A stretch of 64,000 nucleotides of DNA from Pseudomonas sp. LRP2-20 (GCF_024349685.1 NZ_AP025944.1:3230001-3294000), one strand, 5' to 3'; positions 46,261 to 56,661 are shown, numbered from the stretch's first letter. The notes: generated by a model not told the origin, from the sequence alone. A program made the numbers and translations.

Positions 46261-46716
46261 ATGGCAATCGGACTGTTCCATGTTCGCCTGAACGTCAGTA
46301 ACGGCTTGCTCGGCGCCCCGGTCCTGACCCTCGACCTGCTGGTCAACACGGTGACCAAGAAGGTTTCGGGCAAGGCCCGCGCCAGCCAGGCCACCTACCC
46401 GTTGCAGCAATTCCAGGCCAACGTGTGGGGTGACTACAGCGAACTGCAATTCGCGCCGGCCGGCGCGCCATCGATCGTCCTCAGCCTGGACGGCAGCCCG
46501 AGCGGCCCACTCAGCCAGATCGCGCAGACCTTCCACCTGCACGGCCTGCTGGAAACCGGCTGGAGCAGTGGCTCGGCCAGCTACCGTTACTTCAGTAACG
46601 GCCACTGGGTCGATCAGCACGGGCGGGTGCGCAAGGCGCCGGATGTGACCCACCAGGGCCGCCCGCAACTGGCGCAGCGGCTGAAGGCAGCCATCAGCCA
46701 GCTGGAAAGCGTGTAA
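46261..46716 (+). CDS. DUF1842 domain protein
   Basis: 151 residues, a paralogue of the upstream protein: both read FxVxxxxxNxxxGAPxLxLDLLVxT near the N terminus and contain a VWGxYxxL strand. It lacks the DUF1843 tail. It appears soluble with no signal peptide. Function unknown; the pair looks like a small operon encoding two related beta-sandwich proteins. Confidence 0.85.
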   Translation: MAIGLFHVRLNVSNGLLGAPVLTLDLLVNTVTKKVSGKARASQATYPLQQFQANVWGDYSELQFAPAGAPSIVLSLDGSPSGPLSQIAQTFHLHGLLETGWSSGSASYRYFSNGHWVDQHGRVRKAPDVTHQGRPQLAQRLKAAISQLESV

Positions 46717-46763
46717 CCCGCAAGCAACGTTGGCCGGCAAGACAACTTGCCGACCAACGCTCA

Positions 46764-48140
46764 TCAACACTCGACGAACGCCACCGCCAGGCCGCCGCGC
46801 GAAGTTTCCTTGTAGTTGGCATGCATGTCAGCGCCAGTGTCGCGCATGGTACGGATTACCCGGTCGAGCGAGATGAAATGCTCACCGTCACCGCGCAGGG
46901 CCATCTGCACGGCATTGATCGCCTTCACCGCGGCGATCGCATTGCGCTCGATACACGGCACCTGGACCAACCCGCCGACTGGGTCGCAGGTCAGCCCGAG
47001 GTTATGCTCCAGGGCAATCTCGGCTGCGTTTTCCAGTTGCGGTGGTGTGGCGCCCAGCACTTCGGCCAGGCCCGCAGCGGCCATCGAACAGGCCGAACCG
47101 ACCTCCCCCTGGCAGCCGACTTCGGCACCGGAAATCGACGCATTCTTCTTGCACAGGATGCCGACTGCAGCAGCGGCCAGCAGAAACGCCACCACATCAT
47201 CGTCGCAGGCGCTTGGGTTGAACTTCATGTAGTAGTGCAACACGGCCGGGATGATGCCAGCCGCGCCATTGGTGGGCGCGGTGACCATACGCCCGCCAGC
47301 GGCGTTCTCTTCGTTGACCGCCAGGGCAAACAGGTTGACCCACTCCATGGCGCTCAGGGTCGAACCGATCACGTTGGGCTGCCCGGCCTCCTGCAGGCTG
47401 CGGTGCAACCGTGCGGCACGGCGCTTGACGTTGAGCCCACCGGGCAGGATGCCTTCGTTGCGCAGACCATTGTCAACGCAATCGCGCATCGCCGCCCAGA
47501 TCCGCAACAGGCCTTCACGCACCTCGGTTTCCGGGCGCCAGGCGCACTCGTTGGCCAGCATCAATTGAGCCACGCTCAGCTGGTTGGCCTTGCACAGGGC
47601 CAGCAGTTCGGCGCCGCTGGAAAATTCGTACGGCAGCTGAACGGCGTTGGCCTCTACTTGCGGCGCATCGATCTCGCCCTGCTCGACGATGAAGCCGCCA
47701 CCGATGGAATAGTAGGTCTGCTGCAACAGGCTGCCCTGCCCGCCCAATGCCTCCAGGGTCATGGCGTTGGGGTGATAAGGCAGGCTTTCGTCCAGCAGCA
47801 GCATGTCGCGGGCATACTGGAACGCCAGCGGATGGCTGCCGTCGAGCATCAGGCACTGCTCCTGCAGCAGCTGATGGATGCGTGGTTCGATGGTGGCCGG
47901 GTCGATGCGATCCGGCCACTGCCCCATCAAGCCAAGCAGGCAGGCGCGATCAGTAGCATGGCCTACCCCGGTAGCTGAAAGCGAGCCGTACAGGCGCACT
48001 TCGATACGCTGCACCTGGGCCAACAGGCCTTGCTCACGCAACGCCTGGGCAAAGCTCGCCGCTGCCCGCATCGGGCCTACGGTGTGGGAACTGGACGGGC
48101 CGATGCCAATCTTGAAAAGGTCGAAAACACTGATAGCCAT
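46764..48140 (-). CDS. sdaA: L-serine ammonia-lyase (iron-sulfur type)
   Basis: 458 residues from [20 protein letters not shown], the conserved N terminus of the one-chain [4Fe-4S] L-serine dehydratases. Cys residues in [13 protein letters not shown] and [12 protein letters not shown] should bind the cluster. It converts L-serine to pyruvate and ammonia. The divergent LysR gene is its likely regulator. An upstream methionine would extend into the promoter region and is rejected. Confidence 0.95.
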   Translation of the reverse strand: MAISVFDLFKIGIGPSSSHTVGPMRAAASFAQALREQGLLAQVQRIEVRLYGSLSATGVGHATDRACLLGLMGQWPDRIDPATIEPRIHQLLQEQCLMLDGSHPLAFQYARDMLLLDESLPYHPNAMTLEALGGQGSLLQQTYYSIGGGFIVEQGEIDAPQVEANAVQLPYEFSSGAELLALCKANQLSVAQLMLANECAWRPETEVREGLLRIWAAMRDCVDNGLRNEGILPGGLNVKRRAARLHRSLQEAGQPNVIGSTLSAMEWVNLFALAVNEENAAGGRMVTAPTNGAAGIIPAVLHYYMKFNPSACDDDVVAFLLAAAAVGILCKKNASISGAEVGCQGEVGSACSMAAAGLAEVLGATPPQLENAAEIALEHNLGLTCDPVGGLVQVPCIERNAIAAVKAINAVQMALRGDGEHFISLDRVIRTMRDTGADMHANYKETSRGGLAVAFVEC

Positions 48141-48286
48141 ACTAATGCCTGACCGTGTCGGCGCATTACGCCCGCGCACGGTTGTCTGAGAAAATTGAAC
48201 GGTATTGCCAATTTGCGCGATACTGCCGTGCTCATCGGCAGATGACCAACGAAACTTCCTAAGCAAGGCTTTAGCGGTACTAAACG

Positions 48287-49231
48287 ATGCGACGGCAACT
48301 CAATGGCCAGATGTTTGTCTGGCTGCATGTCTTTTCCTGTGCGGCGCGGCACCTGTCGTTCACCCGCTGCGCCGAAGAACTGCACATCACCCCCGGTGCG
48401 GTCAGCCAGCAGATGCGTCAGCTCGAAGAACGCCTGGGCTACAAACTGTTTCTGCGTCGGGCGCGGGGTGTGGAGCTGAGCGCCGAGGGCCAGCGCCTGG
48501 CCCAGACAGTGACAGAGGCCTATGGCAGCATCGAAGCCGAACTGCTGCGCCTGGACGCCGGCGAAATCCGCGGCACCTTGCGCCTGCGCTCGATCCCGTC
48601 GTTCCTGGCCAAGTGGCTCACCCCGCGGCTGCCGCGCTTCCAGCAGCGCTACCCGGACATCGAGCTGCGCCTGGTCGCCGAAGACAGCGCCCAGGCCTTG
48701 CACCCTGGCGACTTCGACCTGGCCATCGACCTCAACGACGGCAGTTACCCCGGCATGCTGTCGACCCCGTTGCTGGACGAACAGATCTTCCCGGTCTGTT
48801 CACCCACGCTGCTGCGTGGCCGCCCGCCGTTGCATGGCCCGGTCGACCTGGCCCATTACCCGCTGCTGCATGACATCACCGCCTGGCGCGGCAGTTCGGA
48901 ATACGCGGAATGGGAGTTCTACCTGGAGGGGATCGGCGCCACAGGGCTGGACGTGCGCCGCGGGCATACCTTCAACCGCAACCACCTGACCATCGAAGCG
49001 GCGATCGCGGGCATCGGCGTGGCCATTGCGCGGCGTACGCTGCTCAATGACGAGCTTGAGCGCGGTGCCTTGATCGTGCCGTTCGGCCACCCCATCGCCA
49101 ATCACAAGCGCTACATGGTGCACTACCCGCCGGGTGGGTTGAATCAGCCTGGCGCCCGCGCGGTGCATGACTGGCTGGTGGAAGAAGCACAAGGCTTTCG
49201 CGCCCTGCACCCATTGGCGCTGCCGGCCTGA
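48287..49231 (+). CDS. LysR-family regulator, DsdC/GcvA-like
   Basis: 314 residues with the N-terminal helix-turn-helix ([29 protein letters not shown]) and a substrate-binding domain. The sequence style, including [10 protein letters not shown] near the C terminus, resembles the D-serine regulator DsdC. It is divergent from sdaA with 146 bases between starts, so it probably controls serine deamination. Confidence 0.87.
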   Translation: MRRQLNGQMFVWLHVFSCAARHLSFTRCAEELHITPGAVSQQMRQLEERLGYKLFLRRARGVELSAEGQRLAQTVTEAYGSIEAELLRLDAGEIRGTLRLRSIPSFLAKWLTPRLPRFQQRYPDIELRLVAEDSAQALHPGDFDLAIDLNDGSYPGMLSTPLLDEQIFPVCSPTLLRGRPPLHGPVDLAHYPLLHDITAWRGSSEYAEWEFYLEGIGATGLDVRRGHTFNRNHLTIEAAIAGIGVAIARRTLLNDELERGALIVPFGHPIANHKRYMVHYPPGGLNQPGARAVHDWLVEEAQGFRALHPLALPA

Positions 49232-50893
49232 TCATTCGGCGGCAATGTGCTTGATGTCGAAATTGAACGACGGCACATACCCGGTAGCGAGCAGATGCGG
49301 GCATTCCGAGGCCTTGAATTCATCGCTGAGCAAGTCCTGCGCGCTGTCATAGCCCGGCATCGATATCCCGGCGATGTTCAGCAAGGTATGTGGCAACGAA
49401 GCGACGCTGACCTGCTGATCCTCCCTGGCCTGCAACTTCTGCAGCTTGCCCGATTGTTCCGGCGAGAGGTTGCCGCTGGACCAGACAAACGCCGAGGTCG
49501 ACAGGTCATATTCATTGCCGATGCCATGGCCCAGCAGTGCCCGGCTGTCATCCAGAAGGTTCTCGCCATGGTCCGATGCGTAGACCAGCAGCGCTTTTTT
49601 CTGGCTGGCCGTCAGTTGTTGCATGATCGTCGACAGTAGCCAATCGGTATACAGGACCGAATTGTCATAATCGGCCGTGACCCGGTCTTTCTGGCTTGCG
49701 CTTGCAGGCTTGAACTGCGCAAAGTCGCTGGGGAAACGCCGCGCGTATTCGAAGTGGCTACCCTTGATATGTATGAATATCGCCTGCCGGTGGCCGTTGG
49801 CCTTGCCCAGCACCTCCTGTAACACCGGTATCAGCGCGCCGTCATAGCTGCGCTCCAGATACTGGCGGTATTGAGCTTCTGCGGCGATCTGCGGAATGAT
49901 CCCGCCAAAGCTGTCCACCTCCTGTGAAGACAGCCAATACGTGTCGTATCCGGCCGCACGGAAGATCCCTACCAACGATTTGTTCGAGGCGATCAGATCC
50001 CAGTCGCGGATGGGTTCCAGGCTGAGCAACGAAGGTACGGCAACCGAGGTATAGGGCGCGGTCGTGCACATGCGGTTGAACTTGAACAACCCCGGCTGCT
50101 GGTCGAGATAGGGCGTGGTCCTGTTGTTGTAGCCGTACAACGACCAGTTGTGCGGGCGCGAAGATTCGCCGATGACGAACACCAGGGTCTCGATGTCGGC
50201 CTGGTCGGAGATGCTGGTGATCTTCACCTGCGACTCCATGCGCTGCTTGATATAGCCCTTGGATTCCACATACAAGGTCACCGTCAGGCCGATCTGCGAC
50301 AGGTAGCCGACCGGCGTGCTCTGGTCTTTGGCCATCAGATCCAGCACTGCACCTTTACCGAACGCGTTGAGCTTGACGGTCTGGTAGAAATAAGCGCCAT
50401 AGCCCAGCAGCAAGCCGCCAAGGGCCAGTGCAAAAATGGCCTTGTTGCGGTACAGGCGGCGCCCATGCAGCCCGGCCAGCCCTACTCCGTAGCACAGTGC
50501 AAACAAAGCCAGTATGCCGGCGATCGAGCGCCAGTAAGTCGCGAGAAAGTCTGTCGCTTCCTTGTAGTTGGTCAGGGCTATGAACAGGTAGGCCGCCGTC
50601 AGGCGCGAACCGAAGTTCAGCACCACGAACAGGTCGATGCTCGCCAGCAGATAGAAGGGCATCAGCAGCAGGTGCACCCTGAACTGATTGGCCGATACGA
50701 AGCGGATTGCCACCAGCCACGAAATTGAAAGGGCAAAGGTGTATAACACCAGCAAGTCGATCTTCGCGCATTGGCAATCCGCCAACAGCCTGGCGAACAG
50801 CGGCGACAACAGAAACGCCCATAGCACCAGCGAGGGCCACTCGGCTTTCAATAGCCTCGCGGCTCCTGCCCCTCCCGCAGACACGCTGCCCAT
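49232..50893 (-). CDS. Phosphoethanolamine transferase (EptA/CptA-like)
   Basis: 553 residues. Five hydrophobic helices at the N terminus precede a periplasmic sulfatase-fold domain. Conserved points are GESSRPHNWSLYGYNNRTTPYL (metal and nucleophile region), HIKGSHFEYARRFP and VYASDHGEN. It moves phosphoethanolamine from phosphatidylethanolamine onto lipid A, core or another glycan. It is the last gene on the minus strand of the exopolysaccharide locus, 33 bases after the initiating transferase, so the glycan may be its substrate. Confidence 0.88.
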   Translation of the reverse strand: MGSVSAGGAGAARLLKAEWPSLVLWAFLLSPLFARLLADCQCAKIDLLVLYTFALSISWLVAIRFVSANQFRVHLLLMPFYLLASIDLFVVLNFGSRLTAAYLFIALTNYKEATDFLATYWRSIAGILALFALCYGVGLAGLHGRRLYRNKAIFALALGGLLLGYGAYFYQTVKLNAFGKGAVLDLMAKDQSTPVGYLSQIGLTVTLYVESKGYIKQRMESQVKITSISDQADIETLVFVIGESSRPHNWSLYGYNNRTTPYLDQQPGLFKFNRMCTTAPYTSVAVPSLLSLEPIRDWDLIASNKSLVGIFRAAGYDTYWLSSQEVDSFGGIIPQIAAEAQYRQYLERSYDGALIPVLQEVLGKANGHRQAIFIHIKGSHFEYARRFPSDFAQFKPASASQKDRVTADYDNSVLYTDWLLSTIMQQLTASQKKALLVYASDHGENLLDDSRALLGHGIGNEYDLSTSAFVWSSGNLSPEQSGKLQKLQAREDQQVSVASLPHTLLNIAGISMPGYDSAQDLLSDEFKASECPHLLATGYVPSFNFDIKHIAAE

Positions 50894-50926
50894 GCCTCCC
50901 CCTGAACGCCACCCAGGTTTGCGGCG

Positions 50927-52351
50927 TCAATAAGCCTGCTTGCCGGTGAAGGCATTGACCGTTCGCACCAGGATCACGAAGTCGAGCCACAACGACCAGT
51001 TGTTGATGTACTCGATGTCGGAATTGACCCGCTGGATCATCTGCTCGAGGTCCTTGGTTTCGCCCCTGTACCCGCGCACTTGCGCCAGGCCGGTCATGCC
51101 GGGCTTGATGTTGTGGCGGGCGAAGTAATCGACAATGTCCTGTGAATACAGCGTGTCGTGTTGCAAGGCATGGGGGCGCGGGCCGACCAGCGACATGTCG
51201 CCGGTCAGCACGTTGAACAGTTGCGGCAGCTCATCGAGGCTGGTGCGCCGGATGAATGCCCCAACCCGGGTCAGCCGTGGGTCATTGCGCTGTGCCTGTT
51301 CGACCACGCCGTTTTCCGGCTGGTGCACATGCATGCTGCGGAATTTCCAGATACGGAACGACTCCCCGGTCCAACCTGTGCGGTCTTGGCGGAAGAACAC
51401 CGGCCCGGGGCTGTCGAGCTTGATGATCAACGCGACCGCCAGCAACACCGGCGAGGCGCACAGCAGGATGAGCGCGGCCAGCACGCGGTCCTCGAGGTTC
51501 TTCAGGAACAGGCTGGTCCCGGTCAGCGGCGTTTCCGACAGGGTCAGCACCGGAATCCCGGCAATTTCGCGCACGCTGTGGTTGATCAGACGCAGTGAGA
51601 AGATGTCCGGCACCCAGTTGACCGCGATGCACTTGTCGAGCAACTTGAGGTAAACATCCTGAATGACGGCGGAGCCCCCCAGAGGTGTAACCAGGTAGAC
51701 CGTGCGGATGCCATGTTGGGCGATGATCTCGTCAAGGTCGGCAATGCTGCCCAACACCGGCAGGCGCTGCTTTGCATCTTGCTGGCCCTCGCGCCCCTGA
51801 TCGTCTTCCTGATCGACCCAGATGCAACCCATCACCCGCTCGCCGAACCACGGGTTGTTGCTGATCTTCTGATACAGGAAGTTGGCCAGGTCGCCATTGC
51901 CGATGATCAACGCGTTATCCAGCCGCGCGTGGGCCGTGAAGCGCTTTTGCAACTCGCGCACGGCCACGTGCAGGAACAGCTGGACGAAATAACCAATGAC
52001 AAACAGTTGAACGACCAGCAGCCGTGAATAGGTTTCGCTCTGCTTGGTCAGGAAGGCGATGACCACCAGGAAACAGAAGGTCGCCGACCAGGCCTTGAAC
52101 AACCTGAAGGCCTTTACCGAAAGCCCCACGTTGCTGCGGTAGATGGCGTAGTGGTCATAGATGACCGCCAGCGCACCGATCAGCAGCAGGAGCATGATCA
52201 CATAGTCGGAAGTGATGTAGCCGAACTGGTCGTAGATCAGGTACCACGCAACGCTGGTGACGGCGATCCCGTCCAGGCCCGCTTGAACGGCGTTGCTGAC
52301 GCTACTTCTGCGCTGGAGCAACGACCGACTGCTTCTGGGTTCGAAAACCAT
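50927..52351 (-). CDS. Undecaprenyl-phosphate sugar phosphotransferase (WcaJ-type), initiates EPS
   Basis: 474 residues. Four to five N-terminal helices, a central nucleotide-fold (NALIIGNGDLANFLYQK) and a further helix precede the C-terminal bacterial sugar transferase domain. That domain has WKFRSMHV, DPRLTRVGAFIRRTSLDELPQ and GDMSLVGPRPHA. It starts the repeat unit by placing a sugar-1-phosphate, usually glucose, on undecaprenyl phosphate. A 185-base gap precedes it, so it may have its own promoter. Confidence 0.93.
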   Translation of the reverse strand: MVFEPRSSRSLLQRRSSVSNAVQAGLDGIAVTSVAWYLIYDQFGYITSDYVIMLLLLIGALAVIYDHYAIYRSNVGLSVKAFRLFKAWSATFCFLVVIAFLTKQSETYSRLLVVQLFVIGYFVQLFLHVAVRELQKRFTAHARLDNALIIGNGDLANFLYQKISNNPWFGERVMGCIWVDQEDDQGREGQQDAKQRLPVLGSIADLDEIIAQHGIRTVYLVTPLGGSAVIQDVYLKLLDKCIAVNWVPDIFSLRLINHSVREIAGIPVLTLSETPLTGTSLFLKNLEDRVLAALILLCASPVLLAVALIIKLDSPGPVFFRQDRTGWTGESFRIWKFRSMHVHQPENGVVEQAQRNDPRLTRVGAFIRRTSLDELPQLFNVLTGDMSLVGPRPHALQHDTLYSQDIVDYFARHNIKPGMTGLAQVRGYRGETKDLEQMIQRVNSDIEYINNWSLWLDFVILVRTVNAFTGKQAY

Positions 52352-52536
52352 CGTAAGGCCTCACTGATCTGTGTGTGGCAAATGCCTGACCATCACAACG
52401 AAGCGATGGAAACTCACCTCAGGTACCTGAAAAACCTTTGAAATTTTTGCAGCACGGCGTTTCGCGTCAATTGATATCACTGTAGCAGCACCCGGCGCTT
52501 GCTGCGGGGCAGATCGAGCGCCCCGACAGGCAGCAT
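52352..52536. other. Gap within the EPS gene run, possible internal promoter
   Basis: 185 bases between the WecB-like gene and the initiating transferase gene, partly AT-rich (around 52430-52490). It may carry an internal promoter. No specific motif is identified. Confidence 0.35.
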
Positions 52537-53298
52537 TCAGCTGCGCCGCTGCACGCGCTGCGCGGGTGCCTTCACATAAAGCAACGCCCGCAGCAGGAAC
52601 AGCGGATTACCCAGTACATAGCGTGCGAACAGGCGCTTGGGTTCCTTGAGCAGCCTGAACAACCACTCCCCGTTCAGGCGCCGCACCCAGTGCGGCGCTC
52701 GCGTTACCTTGCCGCCCAGAAAATCCACGATGGCCCCGCCGCACACGATCAGGCAGGGGCTGTCGAGCGTCGCCAGCCGAGCCGCCAGCTGTTCCTGTTT
52801 GGGCATCCCCATGCCCAGCACGATCAGCTCGGGCTGTTGTGCCTGGGCGAGCCCGAGGTAAGTGTCGACCTCGGCAAAACCATCGTGCCGCGACACCACC
52901 TGCACGCCATACCGCGCTTCGCAGCGCTCGGCGGCCTCGGACAAATACGGCTCGCGCGTGCCCCAGAATGCCACGCGCCTGCCATTGAAGGCCGCCAGCA
53001 GCTTGGGGATGAAGTCCGTGCCGTTCATGTTGAGCCCCGGGGCCAGCCCCAGGCGCCGCAGCAATATCGCCATGCCGGCACCGTCACACAGCAGCACGTC
53101 AGCGGATGCCAGTGCCTGGCAGTAATCCGCCTTGCCGGCCACCAGGTTCATGGCATGGGCATTGACGAACCCCAGCACGGTTACCCGCTGCGCTGAACAA
53201 AGCGACGCCAGCAGCTGTTGCTCGTGCGCCGCATCCTGAACCAGGTGCAGTTTGCCCATGATCGTCTTCCAGCGTTGCAGCCAGGCCCAGTCTCCCAT
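52537..53298 (-). CDS. WecB/TagA/CpsF-family glycosyltransferase
   Basis: 253 residues. Family signatures FVNAHAMNL, LCDGAGMAILLRR, NGTDFIPK and VLGMGMPKQEQ are present. These enzymes add N-acetylmannosamine-type or related sugars to lipid-linked intermediates at the membrane. The start overlaps the previous stop (ATGA). It probably adds an early sugar of the exopolysaccharide repeat unit. Confidence 0.9.
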   Translation of the reverse strand: MGDWAWLQRWKTIMGKLHLVQDAAHEQQLLASLCSAQRVTVLGFVNAHAMNLVAGKADYCQALASADVLLCDGAGMAILLRRLGLAPGLNMNGTDFIPKLLAAFNGRRVAFWGTREPYLSEAAERCEARYGVQVVSRHDGFAEVDTYLGLAQAQQPELIVLGMGMPKQEQLAARLATLDSPCLIVCGGAIVDFLGGKVTRAPHWVRRLNGEWLFRLLKEPKRLFARYVLGNPLFLLRALLYVKAPAQRVQRRS

Positions 53299-54485
53299 CA
53301 GCTGTCATCCCGTTTCGAACGTACCCAGTCGACCTGGCGCTTGAGCAGGAACCCCAGGTACAGGGGAATTTTCCTCGCCGCATAGAACGGCGCGTACATC
53401 AGTACCGAAAACGGGATCAGCGCCCGTGCAAAACGTGCCCACGCCAGCAAGACGGCAGCGCCCAACAGGCCCAACGCCAGCGTGGCAAGCCATGCAGGCC
53501 ACAGCACACCCAGTAACCCGAATGCCAGCCAGCTGACCACGAAAAGCGCCATCAGCAGCATTGACAACAAGGCCAGCGGCGGAACCAGCAGGTCGATGGC
53601 CATACCCAACAATGGCCAGTTACGGCGCACCAGAGCGCGCGCCAGAAGCTTGGGGCCCTCAGCCAGCACCACCCCCAGGTGCCCATGCTCCCAGCGCTTG
53701 CGCTGGATGCTCAGGCCTTCCTGGCTGGTGGGGAAGTGACTGTTGACCACAGCGTCCGGGCAGAACAGCGGCGGTTTGCCGAGCGCGGCACACTCCAGGC
53801 CCAGCTTCAGGTCCTCGACCAGATGCCCGGTTGCCAGGTTGACGGCCGACACGTGTTGCCAGGCAAATGCCATGCCCGCGCCCATCAACTGGCAAGGCAG
53901 ACCCGCCCGTGCCCAGCCGCGTGGGCGAACCAGGTTCTTCACCCGCCAGGCAAAGGCGGCGACCTGCACCTTCAACCCTGCACCGGCAGGGGCATGCATC
54001 AGGTAAAGCGCTTGCGCGGGCCGGGCGTTGTCGACACAACAGCGCGCCAGGTGCTCCAGCGCACCCGCGCCTACCTGGCAGTCTGCGTCAATGATGATCA
54101 GGACCTCGGGGGGGGACTGGCGCAGATGCTGCACCCCGAAGTCCAGGGCGTAGCCCTTGCCCCGCCGCTGCTGATCCTGGCGCTCGACCACTTGCGCGCC
54201 CGCCGCGCGGGCCAGGCTGGCGGTCTGGTCCGTGCAGTTGTCGGCGACCACCAGCAACTGGTCGCCTTCGCGCAATTGCGGGCGGATGCTGGCGAGCGTG
54301 GACGCGATCAGCGAGGCCTCGTTGTGCGCGGGCACGAGCACGGCTAGCCGCGCCCGTTGACCTTGCCGGGCAACCCGCGCCGGCTCAGGCAGGCAGGCCA
54401 GCACCACCTGGGTGAACAGCACCAGTGTCGGCAGCAGCACCAGCAGCGCCGCCAGCCCCAGCAACCCGCTCAACAAGGTCAGCAT
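53298..54485 (-). CDS. Membrane glycosyltransferase family 2
   Basis: 395 residues. A helix at the N terminus is followed by the GT-A domain with VLVPAHNEASLIASTL, IIIDADCQV (DxD-type) and the IQRKRWEHGH segment (QxxRW motif of processive transferases). Two or three C-terminal helices follow. It overlaps both neighbours (8 and 1 bases), so translation is coupled. It acts on the cytoplasmic face in EPS assembly. Confidence 0.9.
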   Translation of the reverse strand: MLTLLSGLLGLAALLVLLPTLVLFTQVVLACLPEPARVARQGQRARLAVLVPAHNEASLIASTLASIRPQLREGDQLLVVADNCTDQTASLARAAGAQVVERQDQQRRGKGYALDFGVQHLRQSPPEVLIIIDADCQVGAGALEHLARCCVDNARPAQALYLMHAPAGAGLKVQVAAFAWRVKNLVRPRGWARAGLPCQLMGAGMAFAWQHVSAVNLATGHLVEDLKLGLECAALGKPPLFCPDAVVNSHFPTSQEGLSIQRKRWEHGHLGVVLAEGPKLLARALVRRNWPLLGMAIDLLVPPLALLSMLLMALFVVSWLAFGLLGVLWPAWLATLALGLLGAAVLLAWARFARALIPFSVLMYAPFYAARKIPLYLGFLLKRQVDWVRSKRDDS

Positions 54486-55684
54486 GTCGGCGCCTTGAAA
54501 TGGCTGACCAACCTGGCCGCCTGTGTATCGATGTCGTGGCGCTCGAGCACACGCTGGTAAGCCGCCTCGCCCATGCCCTGCAGAACCGTCACGGGTTGTT
54601 GCAGGCAGTCGAGCATGGCCTCGGTCAACGCTTGCACCGAACCTGCCGGGAACAACCAGCCGTTCTCACCCTGACGCACCAGTTCAGGAATGCCTGCCAC
54701 ATATGTAGTAAGCACCGGCCTACGCAACGCCATGGCCTCCATGATCACCACCGGCAAGCCCTCGGCAAAGCTGGGCAAGACCAGCGCGCGCGCGGCGAGG
54801 ATTTCGTCGCGCACCTGCGCGCTGCTGATCCAGCCGGTAATGCGCACCTGCCCCTGCAAGCCGTGCCGGGCGATCAGCGTCTCGATCGCCCCCCGCAACT
54901 CGCCATCGCCGGCCAATACCAGTTCAAAGGCCACGCCCCGGCTCGCCAGGAGGCGCGCGGCCTCGATCAGCAGCAACTGGCCCTTCTGCTCGCACAATCG
55001 CCCGACGCAAACCAGCCTTGGCGCCGTCGGTAGCGCAGGCGCAGCGCCCTCGTGGAAACTGCGTTCCAGGCCGCAATGCACCACCTTGACCTTGCCCCAG
55101 TGCTCGTGCGCCACCCAGCGGAACAACTGGCTGCGCCCGAAGGAGCTGACGGCCGCAACGAACGCGGCCCGGCGCACCTTTTCGCCCAGGTGCAGGCGCT
55201 GTGCCTTGTCGAACTCTTCCGGCCCATGCACGGTGAAACTGTAGGCAGGCCCACCCAGGGCGTTGGCCAGCATGACCACCTCTGCCGAGTTGGTGCCAAA
55301 ATGCGCGTGCACATGCTCGTCCGCGGAGGCCTGCAACCACTGCACCACCCGGCACGCTTCGGCCAGGTAGACCAGGTGATAGGGCCATGGGCGATCAGCG
55401 CGCCAACCCAGGCGAAGCGCCAGGCGCAAGGCGGCAAGAAACGCTTTGGGTTGCGCCCGTACCACTTCGAACAGCGGTTTCAGCAAACCCCGTACCCCCT
55501 CCTGCAGCACATAGCGGGTCTTGCCCCGTTCTGCCAGGTCTTCGGCGTCGTGCAGTTCGGCATCCCAGCCGCGCAAGGCGATACGTTGAACCTCGATGCC
55601 CTGGCGCTCCAGCGCCAGTATTTCGCGGCGGATGAAACTGTGACTGACCTTGGGATACTGATTGATGAAATAAGCAATGCGCAT
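54479..55684 (-). CDS. Glycosyltransferase family 4 (group 1)
   Basis: 401 residues from MRIAYFINQYPKVSHSFIRREI, the typical opening of GT4 enzymes. The GT-B fold ends with the LPSFAEGLPVVIMEAMALRRPVLTT sugar-nucleotide signature (EX7E type). It is a retaining transferase in the exopolysaccharide pathway. An upstream frame extension of 38 residues is not supported. Confidence 0.9.
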   Translation of the reverse strand: MRIAYFINQYPKVSHSFIRREILALERQGIEVQRIALRGWDAELHDAEDLAERGKTRYVLQEGVRGLLKPLFEVVRAQPKAFLAALRLALRLGWRADRPWPYHLVYLAEACRVVQWLQASADEHVHAHFGTNSAEVVMLANALGGPAYSFTVHGPEEFDKAQRLHLGEKVRRAAFVAAVSSFGRSQLFRWVAHEHWGKVKVVHCGLERSFHEGAAPALPTAPRLVCVGRLCEQKGQLLLIEAARLLASRGVAFELVLAGDGELRGAIETLIARHGLQGQVRITGWISSAQVRDEILAARALVLPSFAEGLPVVIMEAMALRRPVLTTYVAGIPELVRQGENGWLFPAGSVQALTEAMLDCLQQPVTVLQGMGEAAYQRVLERHDIDTQAARLVSHFKAPTC

Positions 55685-55706
55685 AGTGCCCCGAATCTGA
55701 GTCCGT

Positions 55707-56660
55707 TTACTGGATGGCCAGGTCTGCCGTGCTCTGCTGTACAGAGCTGCCAGCCAGGGCGGCTTGTATCTGGGCAAACACGTCATCCAGCAACGCATGG
55801 CGCCTGCGATACATCGCCCGCTTCTTGGCCGCGACTTCCTCTACCGCGCGCTGCGCGGGTGCCAGCGGAATGGTGAAAAAGTCCTCGCGGTCCGATGGCC
55901 CGGCGCCGTTCTCCTGCCAGATCACGTCGTAGTTGGCCGCCAGGTCCTGGTGCTTGTCGGTGCCAAAATAGGGGTGGCGATGGTGGCGATACTCATCCCC
56001 CACCGCATAGATGCGCACGGTCCCCAGCGTTCTTGCCACGCACTTGATCGCCTCGATCAGCAGGCTTCTGGGGCGCAAGCCCTCGAAGTCCTTGGTCAGG
56101 TCGCGGTAGATCGTCAGCGAGGTTTCGCTGTCCACCCCCTTGTGAATGCCCTGCACTGCGCCGATGTACAGGCACAGGCCCGCCGCTTCGCGGCACAGGG
56201 TGAAGGCCAGCGAGGCCACGCGCAGCTCGCCCTGGAACAGGTTGATCACCAGCTCGCCTTCGCGCTTGAACCAGATGGGCCGGTCGAGCACCAGGCGGCA
56301 TTCGCTGGAGTACGCCGACAGGTCGCACAGCAGCCGGTGCTCGTCACGCTGCAACAGCAGCAACGGGGCACAGTGCGCCGCGACCACTTCATAGTGCGAC
56401 GCCACCGCTTCAAGCCGCTGTGGGGCGCTCCAGCACTTGCTGATGTAGGGCCACTGCACGACACCAATGCAGTCGACGCCCAGCCGCTCGAAGCGGTCTT
56501 TGCCCAGTGCCCGTGACATGCGCAGGGCGAAAGCCTGCAAGCCGGGCCACTCGCGGGCCATCGATACCGTCAACTTGAACTTGTTGTTGAGCGCGCGCAG
56601 CGAATAGCCGGGCTGCAAGGTGAGCACACTCTTGGCTAACGACCTGAATGTCATCGACAT
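55707..56660 (-). CDS. VirK/YbjX-family (DUF535) protein
   Basis: 317 residues with the features of the YbjX/VirK family: a KREGELVINLF strand, LCLYIGAVQGIHKGVDSE, LLIEAIKCVARTLG, a YRHHRHPYF histidine cluster and the C-terminal ASKKRAMYRRR-like segment (here AAKKRAMYRRRHALLDDVF). VirK/YbjX proteins affect envelope and virulence functions in enterics, but their chemistry is not settled. It lies between two glycosyltransferase genes with gaps of 1 and 22 bases, so it is part of the EPS operon. Confidence 0.82.
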   Translation of the reverse strand: MSMTFRSLAKSVLTLQPGYSLRALNNKFKLTVSMAREWPGLQAFALRMSRALGKDRFERLGVDCIGVVQWPYISKCWSAPQRLEAVASHYEVVAAHCAPLLLLQRDEHRLLCDLSAYSSECRLVLDRPIWFKREGELVINLFQGELRVASLAFTLCREAAGLCLYIGAVQGIHKGVDSETSLTIYRDLTKDFEGLRPRSLLIEAIKCVARTLGTVRIYAVGDEYRHHRHPYFGTDKHQDLAANYDVIWQENGAGPSDREDFFTIPLAPAQRAVEEVAAKKRAMYRRRHALLDDVFAQIQAALAGSSVQQSTADLAIQ

Positions 56661-56661
56661 G

